Source of the DNA: Paenibacillus vini
Lineage (GTDB): Bacteria > Bacillota > Bacilli > Paenibacillales > Paenibacillaceae
Direction: 5' to 3'
Assembly: GCF_018403325.1 (NCBI RefSeq)
Contig: NZ_BOSL01000013.1
Coordinates: 1 to 64,000, forward strand
Length of the DNA stretch: 64,000 nt
The notes beneath the pieces were generated by a model. That model worked only from the letters and a program-made list of their open reading frames with translations, was not told the DNA's origin and made no database searches. Positions 16,902 through 25,812 of the stretch are shown here, piece after piece. The translations under genes were made by a program, and so were the position numbers. Numbering within the stretch: position 1 is the stretch's first letter; each line of letters starts with the position of its first letter.

Positions 16902-16910
16902 GGCAGGCTC
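16883..16910 (-). promoter_or_regulatory. hairpin with T-run in the transporter leader (possible attenuator)
   Basis: On the minus strand GAGCC-12 nt-GGCTC is followed by TTTTTGCC, overlapping the start codon of the leader ORF. Translation of the ORF would disrupt the hairpin, as in classical attenuation. The stem is only 5 bp, so the call is tentative. Confidence 0.35.
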
Positions 16911-16952
16911 CTCCGATAACTGTCGTTTTCTATTGTTTTTAGTGCATTTATC

Positions 16953-16981
16953 ATTATATTATGGGCTATTTGAAAAGTAAA
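16953..16981 (-). promoter_or_regulatory. sigma-A promoter of the ArsB/NhaD transporter
   Basis: Minus strand: TTTACT (-35, 16976-16981), 17-bp spacer, TATAAT (-10, 16953-16958). It drives a leader of about 155 nt containing the small ORF. Confidence 0.6.
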
Positions 16982-17144
16982 GACTGAAAACCGGGGGGCG
17001 TCAGAATCGCCTGTCTATCCTGAGGCGGAACCTTACCTCGACTTTGGTCTAGGTTCAAAAACCGTCCCCGGTCCGTTTTGAAGAAACCCATTCAGGCCTA
17101 AAATAGAGTCATAAGGTTGAACAAATGAGAGGCGGTGATAAACA

Positions 17145-17441
17145 ATGAGAACAAATCGGCCCAATGGTTTTGCGATAATACTTATTGCCCTTGGCGTTCT
17201 GATTCTGCTGGGCAAATTGACTCCGTTCCTGGGTAGCCTGTTCGGCTTGGTACTCGCGGTAGCGATGATCGCTCTTGGCTACTATGGAATAAAGCGCGGA
17301 AATGCGTTTTTCGGGTGGATCGTTCTGTTCCTGGGGATTATATCCTTGATCTCCAAGCTGGCTTGGCTGATCGTTCCGGTGCTCGGAATCGGATTGATCG
17401 TATACGGGATTTCCTCCCTCAAAGGCAAGCGGGGTTACTAA
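17145..17441 (+). CDS. LiaI-like small membrane protein
   Basis: 98 aa, almost entirely membrane: hydrophobic segments at about 9-25, 32-47, 55-70 and 72-88, with a basic C-terminus (KGKRGY). It resembles the LiaI/LiaF-type transmembrane region (DUF5668-like). In B. subtilis LiaI anchors the PspA protein LiaH at the membrane. GAGGCGGTG precedes ATG 17145. First gene of the Lia/Psp operon, 60 bp before the first PspA. Confidence 0.7.
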   Translation: MRTNRPNGFAIILIALGVLILLGKLTPFLGSLFGLVLAVAMIALGYYGIKRGNAFFGWIVLFLGIISLISKLAWLIVPVLGIGLIVYGISSLKGKRGY

Positions 17442-17501
17442 TCATATATACGAATACATTTGATAGAAGAATAGCCGAAAGGTTAGGAGGGACAAAAGAG
17501 C

Positions 17502-18176
17502 ATGAGTGTATTTCGCCGAGTACGGGATATTACAGTAGCAAACTTGAATGAACGCCTGGAACAATCACAGGATCCGGTACGCTTGATCGACCAATTCCTG
17601 ATCGAGACCCGCCAGGAAATTGCGGAAGCCGAGAAGCTTCATCATCAATACGCCGGTCACACCAAACAACTGAAACAGCAGGTGGATCAGGCGACGACTA
17701 TGCGGAACAAGCGTGAGGAACAGGCGCTGCTTGCCCTGAAGGCAGGTGAAGAACATCTAGCCAAGCTTGCGCTGCAGGAGAAGATGTTATACGACGAAAA
17801 AATCGAGCAGTATACCGATCTTTACACGCAGAGTTTGGAGTCGCTTCAGGAACTTGAACATCAGCTTCATGAGCTGAAGACCGAATATCAGGTGGTCTAC
17901 AGCAAACGGCAGTACTATTACGCCAGAATGGAAACTCTTCGTTTGCAGCAGCGGATGAACCAGCGGATGAACGGATACGGGACACAAGACGTTCCGAAAA
18001 TGTTCAATCGTCTGGAGGACCGGGTATCCGATATGGAATGGGAGGCCCGGAGCTTACGCGATTTGCGCAAAGCAGGTCAGGACTTCGTAAACCAGGCCGG
18101 ATCCGCGATCCAATCGACTCTGGAACAGGAGCTCTCCCGTTTGAAGCAGAAGCTGAATAACAAAGGAGAGGAGTAA
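17502..18176 (+). CDS. PspA/IM30 family protein, paralogue 1 (LiaH-like)
   Basis: 224 aa, nearly all alpha-helical coiled coil, the PspA/IM30/Vipp1 (bacterial ESCRT-III-like) fold. The N-terminal amphipathic helix MSVFRRVRDITVANLNERLE and the following QDPVRLIDQFL motif are diagnostic. These proteins coat damaged membrane and limit leakage. GGAGG precedes ATG 17502. The stop overlaps the pspC start by one base (TAATG). A second, different PspA follows two genes later in this operon. Confidence 0.93.
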   Translation: MSVFRRVRDITVANLNERLEQSQDPVRLIDQFLIETRQEIAEAEKLHHQYAGHTKQLKQQVDQATTMRNKREEQALLALKAGEEHLAKLALQEKMLYDEKIEQYTDLYTQSLESLQELEHQLHELKTEYQVVYSKRQYYYARMETLRLQQRMNQRMNGYGTQDVPKMFNRLEDRVSDMEWEARSLRDLRKAGQDFVNQAGSAIQSTLEQELSRLKQKLNNKGEE

Positions 18177-18709
18177 TGAAGATGGGTAGTTTATACCGTT
18201 CCAGAAGGGATAGATGGTTTACCGGTCTGCTAGGCGGACTGGGCGAATACTTCGGAATCAGCTCTACGGCGCTGCGGATCTTGACGATCATCAGCGTGCC
18301 GTTCACGGGTGGGACGACGATCTTCATATACCTGATTGCATCGCTTGTCATTTCAAAAGAGCCCTATGAACCATTCGATCCATACTTTCATAACAACGGT
18401 TGGAATGGCAATGGAGGTGCAGGCGGTTACGGCGGCGGAATGCCGGGCGGACCGGGTGGTCCGGGATACGGATGGGGCCCGCAGCGTCCCCCGCAGCCTC
18501 CATTTAGAGGCAACGCCCATGGCGCCAACCAACCTTACGGAAACAACAATCCATACAACGGCAACGTAAATGCCGGGAATTCCGGATTTAACGGGGCGGA
18601 GGCCTCCAATCTGGATTCCATGATGCAAGATATCGAAAAGAAAGCCATGAAAAAAGAACTGGAAGAGCTTCGTAAAAAGCTTTCCAACTATGAGAAGGGA
18701 GAAGTGTAA
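18176..18709 (+). CDS. PspC domain protein with Gly/Asn/Pro-rich linker and coiled coil
   Basis: 177 aa in three parts. The PspC domain (about 3-62: LYRSRRDRWFTGLLGGLGEY, then an ILTIISVPF-TIFIYLIASLVI membrane segment) is followed by a low-complexity linker rich in Gly, Asn and Pro (about 75-140). The C-terminal charged helix (about 145-177, MMQDIEKKAMKKELEELRKK) probably forms a coiled coil. PspC recruits PspA in enteric bacteria; here the helical tail could bind the neighbouring PspA proteins. The start ATG overlaps the upstream stop, with GGAGAGGAG as ribosome-binding site. Confidence 0.88.
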   Translation: MKMGSLYRSRRDRWFTGLLGGLGEYFGISSTALRILTIISVPFTGGTTIFIYLIASLVISKEPYEPFDPYFHNNGWNGNGGAGGYGGGMPGGPGGPGYGWGPQRPPQPPFRGNAHGANQPYGNNNPYNGNVNAGNSGFNGAEASNLDSMMQDIEKKAMKKELEELRKKLSNYEKGEV

Positions 18710-18712
18710 ACA

Positions 18713-19414
18713 ATGGGAGTATTCAAAAGAATTAAAGATATCACGAAGGCATCTGTCAATGACATGTTGGATAAGGTAGAGGATCCAATCGTAATGCTTA
18801 ACCAATACCTGCGCGATATGGAGGCAGAAATCCGTGACGCCGAGGTAACCGTAGCTAAACAAATGGCTAATGAACGCAGAATGAAGCAGCGTCTTGATGA
18901 AGCTATCCGTATTTCCAGCCAAAGAGAGGCGCAAGCCGAAATCGCTCTGAGAAACGGGCAGGAAGAAGTAGCACGCAAGCTGCTTGAAGAAAAAATTCAC
19001 TTCGATCAAAAGCAAGCAGAATTCAGCGATTTGCATACTCAATCCGAGGCGCAAGCCAATGAGTTGAAACAGCAGCTCCATGAAATGAAGGATGAGTTCT
19101 ACAAACTGCGCAACAAACGTAACGAGCTGGTAAGCCGTGCGCAAATGGCTAAGGCTAGAAAGCAAATGTCCCAAATCAGCACGCTGCACTCGATCGAAAG
19201 CGGCAACGCTTCGCTCGGATTCCACCGGATGGAAGAGAAAATCATGCAGTTGGAAGCTGAGGCGGAAGTGTCCGGCGCAGTCTACCGGGGTACAACACCT
19301 TCGACTTATATCAGCCCGGCCGATGCCGAAAAGCAGTTGAAAGTAGATGCTCAGCTCGAAGCTTTGAAAGCTAAACTGAGCCCGGCTGAGAAACGCGAAG
19401 AAAGCGCGGAGTAA
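18713..19414 (+). CDS. PspA/IM30 family protein, paralogue 2
   Basis: 233 aa coiled-coil PspA. N-terminal amphipathic helix [20 protein letters not shown] followed by [16 protein letters not shown], clearly closer to canonical PspA than paralogue 1. The C-terminal extension carries [28 protein letters not shown], a terminal helix absent from paralogue 1. GAGAAGGGAG precedes ATG 18713, three bases after pspC. Two co-transcribed but divergent PspA proteins may co-assemble or act at different membranes. Confidence 0.93.
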   Translation: MGVFKRIKDITKASVNDMLDKVEDPIVMLNQYLRDMEAEIRDAEVTVAKQMANERRMKQRLDEAIRISSQREAQAEIALRNGQEEVARKLLEEKIHFDQKQAEFSDLHTQSEAQANELKQQLHEMKDEFYKLRNKRNELVSRAQMAKARKQMSQISTLHSIESGNASLGFHRMEEKIMQLEAEAEVSGAVYRGTTPSTYISPADAEKQLKVDAQLEALKAKLSPAEKREESAE

Positions 19415-19458
19415 CAGCTACACAGTAAGTAGGACAATGTGTTATGCTAGACCATGGT

Positions 19459-19497
19459 AAAGCCATGCGGTATGGATTCCATACCGTTATGGCTTTT
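19459..19497 (+). terminator. intra-operon terminator or attenuator between pspA2 and liaF
   Basis: Long inverted repeat AAAGCCATgcGGTATGG/CCATACCgttATGGCTTTT with a short T-run, 29 bp before liaF. It would let effector genes be made in excess over the sensing genes liaFSR. Confidence 0.65.
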
Positions 19498-19525
19498 CCA
19501 ACTTATGACCGGCAGGAGGTGCGGC

Positions 19526-20176
19526 ATGGATAAGCGGAAAAGGTTCCTCGCCATCGGATTGATCGGACTTGGCCTTTTGATGATTTTCGGCAACTGGCTG
19601 AGTTTTTTAACCATCGTCGCCCTATTTGTTTTAGGATACGGAATCTACAAGGTTCGCCAAGGGGAAGAGGTCAAAACGGGATACATTTTAATGGCCGTAG
19701 GCGGAGGGTTGATCCTGCTGGATCATTTCATGTTGGTCGTTGCGATTCTCATGGTCTCGTTAGGCTTATATTATGCAAAAATTCGCAAAACACAACCCCA
19801 GGGCAATTATATGCAAAAACAGAGCATCACGTCGAGCATTCACTGGGATCGTGATCCTTGGACTTTGAGAAATACAAGCATGTGGCACATCTTGGGGGAA
19901 ATTGACATCGATATGTCACTTTCCATTATGGAGGGCACAAACAACATCCTCATGTTTCAGGGGATTGTCGGCGATATTGATCTGGCCGTGTCCGAGGATT
20001 ATGGTGTCGAGATCGAAGCGTTCGTATTGTTCGGACAGATTGAGTTTGGTCATGACCGGGAAACGGGAATGTTGAACCGGTTATACTGGAAATCGCCGAA
20101 TTATGAAGAGCGCGACCAAAAAGTGAAAATTATCATTTCCTATTTAGTGGGAGATGTAGATATACGATTAATTTAA
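19526..20176 (+). CDS. liaF: LiaF-like membrane regulator (cell-wall-active antibiotic response protein)
   Basis: 216 aa. Four hydrophobic segments in residues 5-85 (DUF5668-like), then a C-terminal soluble domain ending VGDVDIRLI, the beta-helical DUF2154/LiaF C domain. LiaF inhibits the kinase LiaS until the envelope is stressed. ATG 19526 follows GGAGGTG; in-frame upstream codons to 19454 run through the hairpin and are not used. It sits directly before liaS (19-bp gap). Confidence 0.9.
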   Translation: MDKRKRFLAIGLIGLGLLMIFGNWLSFLTIVALFVLGYGIYKVRQGEEVKTGYILMAVGGGLILLDHFMLVVAILMVSLGLYYAKIRKTQPQGNYMQKQSITSSIHWDRDPWTLRNTSMWHILGEIDIDMSLSIMEGTNNILMFQGIVGDIDLAVSEDYGVEIEAFVLFGQIEFGHDRETGMLNRLYWKSPNYEERDQKVKIIISYLVGDVDIRLI

Positions 20177-20195
20177 GTCGGGAGGATCGCTCCGC

Positions 20196-21284
20196 ATGAA
20201 GAATAAAAGACCTGGGAACATGGTTTCCCGAAGTATGCGGGAGGGGATTCTCCTGTGCTTTGTTTTACTGGCCGTTATTGTGTATGTTCTATATACATAT
20301 GGATATTTCAAGCCGTCAACCAGTTGGAGAACGGGGATTCAGGCCGGATTGACGCTGCTGACCCTGCTGCTCAGCGTTGGAGCGGCTTTTGGTTTCTTTC
20401 AGGGATACCGTCAGAAGCGGAAGATTGATCTATTGCGGAATGCTTTGCTTCAATGGGAAAAGGGCAATCAGACCGGAACGGTGCCGAAGCTTGGCGTCGA
20501 TGAGATCGGGGGGCTTGGGGAGCAACTGGAGCGGATCGGCAAGCGTTGGGAAGAGCAGGTGAGCTCGCTGCAGCGGCTCTCCACACATAACGCGCAGCTT
20601 GCAGAGCAGGCCAGAGTTTCGGCGATCGTGGAGGAAAGGCAAAGGCTTGCCCGAGAGCTTCATGATGCGGTATCCCAGCAGTTGTTCGCGATTTCCATGA
20701 CGGCTACGGCCGTAGGACGAACGCTGGATAAAGACTTCGACAAGGCCCAGCGCCAGGTCGAATTGATCGAAGAGATGGCCTCTGTGGCCCAATCCGAAAT
20801 GAGAGCGCTGCTGCTGCATTTACGGCCCGTATATTTGGAGGGGAAGGAGTTGTCGCAAGGCTTGCGCGAGCTTGTGAAAGAACTCAAGACCAAGGTGCCG
20901 ATGGACTTGTCGCTTGAAATGGATGAGGAGCTCAATCTCGGGAAAGGAATCGAGAATCATCTGTTCCGCATCATCCAGGAGGCGATGTCCAATACGCTGC
21001 GCCATGCCAAGGCCGACAAAATGGAGATCCGGATCCACCGGAAGGGAGATACGGCGGTTAAAGTTACGCTGCGAGACAACGGAATAGGCTTTCAACTTGA
21101 TGACAAGAAGCAGGCCTCCTATGGCTTGTCGACGATGCAGGAGCGGGTTCGGGAGATCGGCGGTTCGATTCAATTCATTACTGCTCCGGGCAAGGGAACG
21201 CGCATTGAAATTACAATACCGTTATTGAATGAGGAAATCGGGGGGGACGATCATCATGGAGATGGAAATGGAGAAGTTGATTAA
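20196..21284 (+). CDS. liaS: LiaS-like sensor histidine kinase
   Basis: 362 aa NarL-family (HPK7) kinase. Two membrane segments (about 17-35 and 46-68) flank a very short extracytoplasmic loop, as in intramembrane-sensing kinases. A HAMP-like linker and HisKA_3 domain follow, with phospho-acceptor H156 in LARELHDAVSQQL, then the HATPase domain with N-box NTLRHA and G-box DNGIGF. It phosphorylates the adjacent LiaR. GGGAGGAT precedes ATG 20196; the 3' end overlaps liaR by about 29 bp. Confidence 0.93.
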   Translation: MKNKRPGNMVSRSMREGILLCFVLLAVIVYVLYTYGYFKPSTSWRTGIQAGLTLLTLLLSVGAAFGFFQGYRQKRKIDLLRNALLQWEKGNQTGTVPKLGVDEIGGLGEQLERIGKRWEEQVSSLQRLSTHNAQLAEQARVSAIVEERQRLARELHDAVSQQLFAISMTATAVGRTLDKDFDKAQRQVELIEEMASVAQSEMRALLLHLRPVYLEGKELSQGLRELVKELKTKVPMDLSLEMDEELNLGKGIENHLFRIIQEAMSNTLRHAKADKMEIRIHRKGDTAVKVTLRDNGIGFQLDDKKQASYGLSTMQERVREIGGSIQFITAPGKGTRIEITIPLLNEEIGGDDHHGDGNGEVD

Positions 21285-21912
21285 AGTGCTGCTGGTTGAC
21301 GACCATGAGATGGTGCGGATCGGACTTGCAGCCGTACTGGGCACCGAGGAAGGCATTGAAGTCGTCGGCGAGGCCAGCAGCGGAGAAGAGGGAATTCGGC
21401 TGGCTCAGGAGTATAGACCTGATGTCGTTTTGATGGATTTGGTGATGGAAGGGATGGACGGCATCGAGACGACGCGGCAGTTGCTCGCGCTGTATCCGGA
21501 ATGCAAGGTGATCGTATTGACCAGTTATCTCGACGACGAGAAGATGTATCCGGTTATCGAAGCCGGAGCGTTCAGCTATCTGCTGAAGACCTCCCGGGCT
21601 TCCGAAATCGCGGAAGCGATCCGTGCCGCGGCCAGAGGCCAGTCCGTATTGGAATCCCAGGTTGCTTCCAAAATGATGAACCGGTTCCGTCAACCCAAAC
21701 CGGAAACCCCGGCCCATGAAGACCTCACCGAACGGGAAATGGACGTTCTTCGCTTATTGGCGCAAGGCAAATCGAATCAGGATATCGCCGATGATCTGAT
21801 CATTGGTATCAAGACAGTGAAGTTCCACGTTACGAACATTCTGGCCAAGCTGGGTGTCGAAGATCGCACCCAGGCTGCGATCTATGCCTACAAGAACGGC
21901 CTTGCGGAATGA
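21256..21912 (+). CDS. liaR: LiaR-like response regulator (NarL/FixJ family)
   Basis: 218 aa. Receiver domain 7-125 with phospho-acceptor D61 in VVLMDLVMEG, acidic pocket DDH, and switch residues T and K in VLTSY and LLKTS. A LuxR-type HTH covers about 150-210 (LTEREMDVLRLLAQGKSNQDIA). It should activate this operon, as LiaR does in Bacillus. ATG 21256 is chosen with GGGGGGG ten bases upstream; an in-frame ATG at 21229 is possible. Confidence 0.93.
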   Translation: MEMEMEKLIKVLLVDDHEMVRIGLAAVLGTEEGIEVVGEASSGEEGIRLAQEYRPDVVLMDLVMEGMDGIETTRQLLALYPECKVIVLTSYLDDEKMYPVIEAGAFSYLLKTSRASEIAEAIRAAARGQSVLESQVASKMMNRFRQPKPETPAHEDLTEREMDVLRLLAQGKSNQDIADDLIIGIKTVKFHVTNILAKLGVEDRTQAAIYAYKNGLAE

Positions 21913-21919
21913 AATATGA

Positions 21920-21960
21920 AAGAAGCAGCCCGGCGGCGTATGCCGGGTTGCTTCTTTTTT
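21920..21960. terminator. terminator after liaR, between convergent liaR and gerC
   Basis: AAGAAGCAGCCCGGC...GCCGGGTTGCTTC followed by TTTTTT on the plus strand. The minus-strand reading also ends in a short T-run, so it may serve both genes. Confidence 0.88.
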
Positions 21961-23107
21961 AATGATCGGACAATTTGTAGGAAGTGGCGTGTACGACCTT
22001 TAAATTAACTTCAACATCCCCCAAATCAATTTTTGAGATGAGGGAATTAGACGTGCCGGAGCTCAGTCGTTTCCAATTGGCATTATGCTTTCTGTACAAT
22101 TTTTTCTCGAGTCCGTAAATATCGATATCCTTCTGCCGGGCTTCGGCAAATGTAGTTCTTACCTCTTTAGCAACCGCGATTTGGGCTAACTCCTTGATTT
22201 TTTGAGCGGTTGCGCTGCTCTCCTTATTGACTTCTACAACATGAATACGGGCTTTTATCTTCATCCCGGCAACAGGAACGCCGGCTTTAATTTTGAAATG
22301 AGACTTCGACTTGGAGTCCACAATATTAAGTACGACGTGGCTTCCGTCCGGCATGTCCACCGTTAAGGGATATTTGTACATTTTTCTGAAGGAAGTGTAT
22401 CTCACTCCGTTCAAGTGCTCCATGTCCATAAAACCCGTGCTTTTTCCTTTTGAAATGCAGAATGCTCCGTTCAGCTTCACAAGATTGATCGGGTCGTTGT
22501 AATCTTTCCAAACCTCGTCAGTTATAGTAATCGACGGAAGCAGCGCTCGCCCGGCGGGCTCGTTAATCCCATTAATGAGTTTGATTAATTGGATCGGCTC
22601 GATCGAGGAATATTGCTTGAACACTTCCATGGGATCCATAAGCTCGGAGTTGATCACGGAATGATTGAGCAGCGATACGCTTGAAAGCAGTTGGCCCATC
22701 TCCTGGTCCGTTCCAAACACCCAGGGGGTGTAGCGGAAGTCACGGGAACGAAGCAGGCTCGCTACAGTTTCGGATAAATGGCTCTCCAGCAATGACCTGG
22801 AGAAGACGATCGTTTTGACATGAGTCCAGAGCGTACGCTGCTGAGAGGCGGGATATAGGTTGTTAAGCGCATCCGTCATCGTTGCTCCTTCAGCTTTGCC
22901 AATCCATATTTTCGCTTTTCCGGTATTGGAAGGGGTATCCTGTCGGGAAATTTCCCAAAAGTCCAGCATTTGGGCATAAATCACATAGTGATCCTTGACG
23001 TAATCTACGCCGAGCGCGGTGATGAAGTTGACGCTTTGAACCTCTTTGACATCCCAGCAGCCGGTGAGCAGAAGCGTGAGCATTAAGAGGACGGACATGA
23101 CTTTCAA
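21959..23107 (-). CDS. Ger(x)C family spore germination lipoprotein, locus 1
   Basis: 382 aa. The signal peptide ends in lipobox LLTGC (Cys about 17), followed by WDVKEV, the usual start of mature GerC proteins. The rest is the three-domain Ger(x)C fold. With GerA and GerB subunits it forms a nutrient germinant receptor in the spore inner membrane. The start overlaps the gerA stop by 3-4 bases (ATGA). Last gene of the B-A-C operon. Confidence 0.93.
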   Translation of the reverse strand: MKVMSVLLMLTLLLTGCWDVKEVQSVNFITALGVDYVKDHYVIYAQMLDFWEISRQDTPSNTGKAKIWIGKAEGATMTDALNNLYPASQQRTLWTHVKTIVFSRSLLESHLSETVASLLRSRDFRYTPWVFGTDQEMGQLLSSVSLLNHSVINSELMDPMEVFKQYSSIEPIQLIKLINGINEPAGRALLPSITITDEVWKDYNDPINLVKLNGAFCISKGKSTGFMDMEHLNGVRYTSFRKMYKYPLTVDMPDGSHVVLNIVDSKSKSHFKIKAGVPVAGMKIKARIHVVEVNKESSATAQKIKELAQIAVAKEVRTTFAEARQKDIDIYGLEKKLYRKHNANWKRLSSGTSNSLISKIDLGDVEVNLKVVHATSYKLSDH

Positions 23108-24600
23108 GACTGGTTCCCCCTTCCTTTGTCATCTTGGGTTCGCAGATAATGTGGCCTTTGTATTTTCTTATCCGCCGGCTCTTTTATAACGGCCACGAGG
23201 AAGTCTTTTTTATGGAAGGGAGAAATAGGCGCCAGGTAGGGAACGCCGTATGTCTCCAGCGATGAAATATACAGTACGACGGCGAAAGTTCCGATCATGA
23301 AACCGAACATGCCCAGCAAAGAGGAGAGGACCAGGATTACCAACCGTATTTGGGAAGCGCTCCCGCTGAGCGTCTGATTGATCAGAGCGGACGCCGCTAC
23401 GATCGTTATAGCCACGGTGACAATGATGGTCGGTGAAGTAATTCCGGCGCGGATCGCCGCATCTCCGATAATTAAGCCCCCTACGACGGTAACTGTCTGG
23501 CCCAAAGCTTTAGGCAGCCGACGCCCCGCTTCGTTAAAGATTTCAAACAGGAACAGCATAATAAAAGTTTCGAGCGGAATTGGAAACGGTAATCCTTGTC
23601 TCGAATTGGTGATGGTCGCCAGCAGAGGCAGCGGAATCTGCTCCAGATTAAAGGTCGTTAGCGCAATATAGAAGCCCGGCAGAAAGAAGGAAATCAACAG
23701 ACCTGCAATCCGCAGTATTTTTTGCAGGGATACAATAAAATAGGCCGTATTGGCGTCCTCCGGGGAAATAAGCTGGTTCATCAGAGTTACGGGAGCGATA
23801 ATCGCCATTGGCGATCCGTCGACCATAACTGCGAATTTACCGGATAACAAGGCGTCCGCAGCAAAATCCGGTCTACCTGTATAATCGGTTAGAGGGAATA
23901 AGGTGTGGCCTTTTTTTCCCGAAACAATTGCTTCAATGAATGAGGTGCCGATAATGGCGTCCGTATCGATCCCGTTCAATCTGCTGCGGATTTCCTCCAG
24001 AATGTCGGGGTTGATGATATCGTTGATATAAAAAAGAGCAATCCGGGTTTCGCCGCGCCGCCCTTTCACCAACTGCTCGATACTTAGCGAATGGGTGCGA
24101 AGCCGCTTACGCATCAATGCAATGTTGGTCGTTAATTCCTCGGTGAAACCGTCGCGGGGGCCTTTGATCGAGGATTCGGTCAAGGGCTCTTCCGGAGAAC
24201 GGGCTGGAGGATTAGAGATATCCAGACTAAAGCAGGATTGCAGCTTCTCTATGAAGACAATCAGATTTCCGCTGTATATCCGATAAGCGATATCATGTAA
24301 GCTGTCGATCTGTACGGGAGTCAATGGCAGGTGGTTATTATGCTCGATCTCAGTTGGCACAGCCGCGGGATAATCCCTGAAAATGGCGGCAAGGCCGGGA
24401 AGCACGAGCTGATTCAGTTGCTTGAAGTCGATCATTCCAGCCGAAAATGCAAGGATCACAGGCTGGGTGTCCAAATCGGAACCTGCGGCGTTAAAACAGT
24501 GAAGCATTACGTCTGCCGAGTTCTCGAAATATTCCTTAAACAATTCTTGAGTTATGATTAGAGGTTTGCCGGGTGACCCGGATCCCGGATCATGTTTCAT
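23104..24600 (-). CDS. GerA family spore germination receptor subunit, locus 1
   Basis: 498 aa. The cytoplasmic N-terminal half contains the conserved EPLTESSIKGPRDGFTEEL-like stretch (about 130-150); four or more membrane segments lie in about 290-450, including LPLLATITNSRQGLPFP. It ends in VPYLAPISPF, typical of GerA-type subunits. It overlaps the upstream gerB by 11 bp and the downstream gerC by 4, so the three are translated together. Confidence 0.94.
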   Translation of the reverse strand: MKHDPGSGSPGKPLIITQELFKEYFENSADVMLHCFNAAGSDLDTQPVILAFSAGMIDFKQLNQLVLPGLAAIFRDYPAAVPTEIEHNNHLPLTPVQIDSLHDIAYRIYSGNLIVFIEKLQSCFSLDISNPPARSPEEPLTESSIKGPRDGFTEELTTNIALMRKRLRTHSLSIEQLVKGRRGETRIALFYINDIINPDILEEIRSRLNGIDTDAIIGTSFIEAIVSGKKGHTLFPLTDYTGRPDFAADALLSGKFAVMVDGSPMAIIAPVTLMNQLISPEDANTAYFIVSLQKILRIAGLLISFFLPGFYIALTTFNLEQIPLPLLATITNSRQGLPFPIPLETFIMLFLFEIFNEAGRRLPKALGQTVTVVGGLIIGDAAIRAGITSPTIIVTVAITIVAASALINQTLSGSASQIRLVILVLSSLLGMFGFMIGTFAVVLYISSLETYGVPYLAPISPFHKKDFLVAVIKEPADKKIQRPHYLRTQDDKGRGNQS

Positions 24601-25690
24601 GAGTGGAGCCTCCTTTTTTGCGGCCGGGCAGAAGAGCAGCGATGGCGAGCAGCAGGGTAAGACCGCTCATCAGCATTAAATTTCCCGGGAAAATATAATG
24701 GAATATCATAAATTGAAACTGTACATCGTTGAAAACGTAATTTCCCAGCGGAATTAAGGTAATAGCCATAACTAGCAGCAGAATGAAGCGGGACTTGGAC
24801 TTCTTGAACTCCCATAAATCAGCGGCAGCAAACAGAGCGAAGGATATCCGGATAGCACTCCCGGAAAGCCACTGATATATGGAGAAAAAATCGGTTTGTG
24901 ATATATACTTCCCAAATCCGGCAATTCTCCATTCTTCATATGCGGGATACCGCTGCAGCGAGGCTTCATATGGATTGAACTCGGAGATTGCTCCGGTAAG
25001 CGGCCCGATTGTAAGGCCGGTAATGATTACGGCTAACAGGACGAAGTGTTTCTTTTTTAATGGCTTTTCGAGGTGTGGCTGGATGAACAAAATGAGGAAA
25101 AATTCGAACAAACCGGAGCAGGCATACACCATGCCTTTTACCGGAGGCCCCCAGCCAAATTCAAGAATAGGAAATAAAAGGCTGTAGTCTTTGAACTCCA
25201 CATTGGCTATTCCGACATAAAAGCCTAAGACGACAACGAGGGGGAGAAGCAGTCCCGATGCTACGGCAATGGTTTTTATACCAAGGGTTGCCCCTGCTAA
25301 ACAAAGTCCGAGAAGTACAATCAGAGTGGCCCAGGTCGGGGTATAAGGCAAAAATGTGTTCTTGGTCCATGTGATCGTGTCGAATAAGGTAAACCAGGCT
25401 ATCGTAAAAAAATAAATGGTAAGGACCGCGCGGAACAAATAGGAGGGGAAAGCTCCAAACCGGCTGCTGATCCAGCTGTGCAACGATTTACTCCGGGTCC
25501 GGTTTGTAATAAAGATGAGCAGACAAGTAAATATGCCGAATGGAAGAATGGAGAGAATGACGGAAAACCAGGCATCCCGCTTGGCGGCCTGCATCAAAGC
25601 CGGGATAACAAATACATGGTTGGTGATCCCCACGGTGAGCATAACCATCATAATGGCTTGCGATATGGAGGGCTTTGGCGATTTTATCAT
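24590..25690 (-). CDS. GerB family germination permease subunit, locus 1
   Basis: 366 aa with about ten membrane segments, of the amino acid permease-like GerB family (endospore germination permease), which forms the nutrient-binding subunit. Starts MIKSPKPSISQAIMM at ATG 25690 behind AAGGAGCC. First gene of the operon, in order B-A-C. The second locus in this window is A-C-B. Divergent from ywmB. Confidence 0.93.
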   Translation of the reverse strand: MIKSPKPSISQAIMMVMLTVGITNHVFVIPALMQAAKRDAWFSVILSILPFGIFTCLLIFITNRTRSKSLHSWISSRFGAFPSYLFRAVLTIYFFTIAWFTLFDTITWTKNTFLPYTPTWATLIVLLGLCLAGATLGIKTIAVASGLLLPLVVVLGFYVGIANVEFKDYSLLFPILEFGWGPPVKGMVYACSGLFEFFLILFIQPHLEKPLKKKHFVLLAVIITGLTIGPLTGAISEFNPYEASLQRYPAYEEWRIAGFGKYISQTDFFSIYQWLSGSAIRISFALFAAADLWEFKKSKSRFILLLVMAITLIPLGNYVFNDVQFQFMIFHYIFPGNLMLMSGLTLLLAIAALLPGRKKGGSTHET

Positions 25691-25812
25691 CTACAGGCTC
25701 CTTTCTTCGAAAATTTCAGTATATGGTATCCAAATCAAGAAAAGATATGCAGGTATAAGTTGCTCTCTATCAGGACATCCTGTTCTCATAGATTAATAGA
25801 GTAGCGGAGGAA

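Noticed and set aside
25691-25812. Sigma-G promoter for the gerB-A-C operon
   Set aside because: GCATA and CATATAC are present on the minus strand, but the spacing is 20 bp and the -10 deviates, so the match is not good enough to list.
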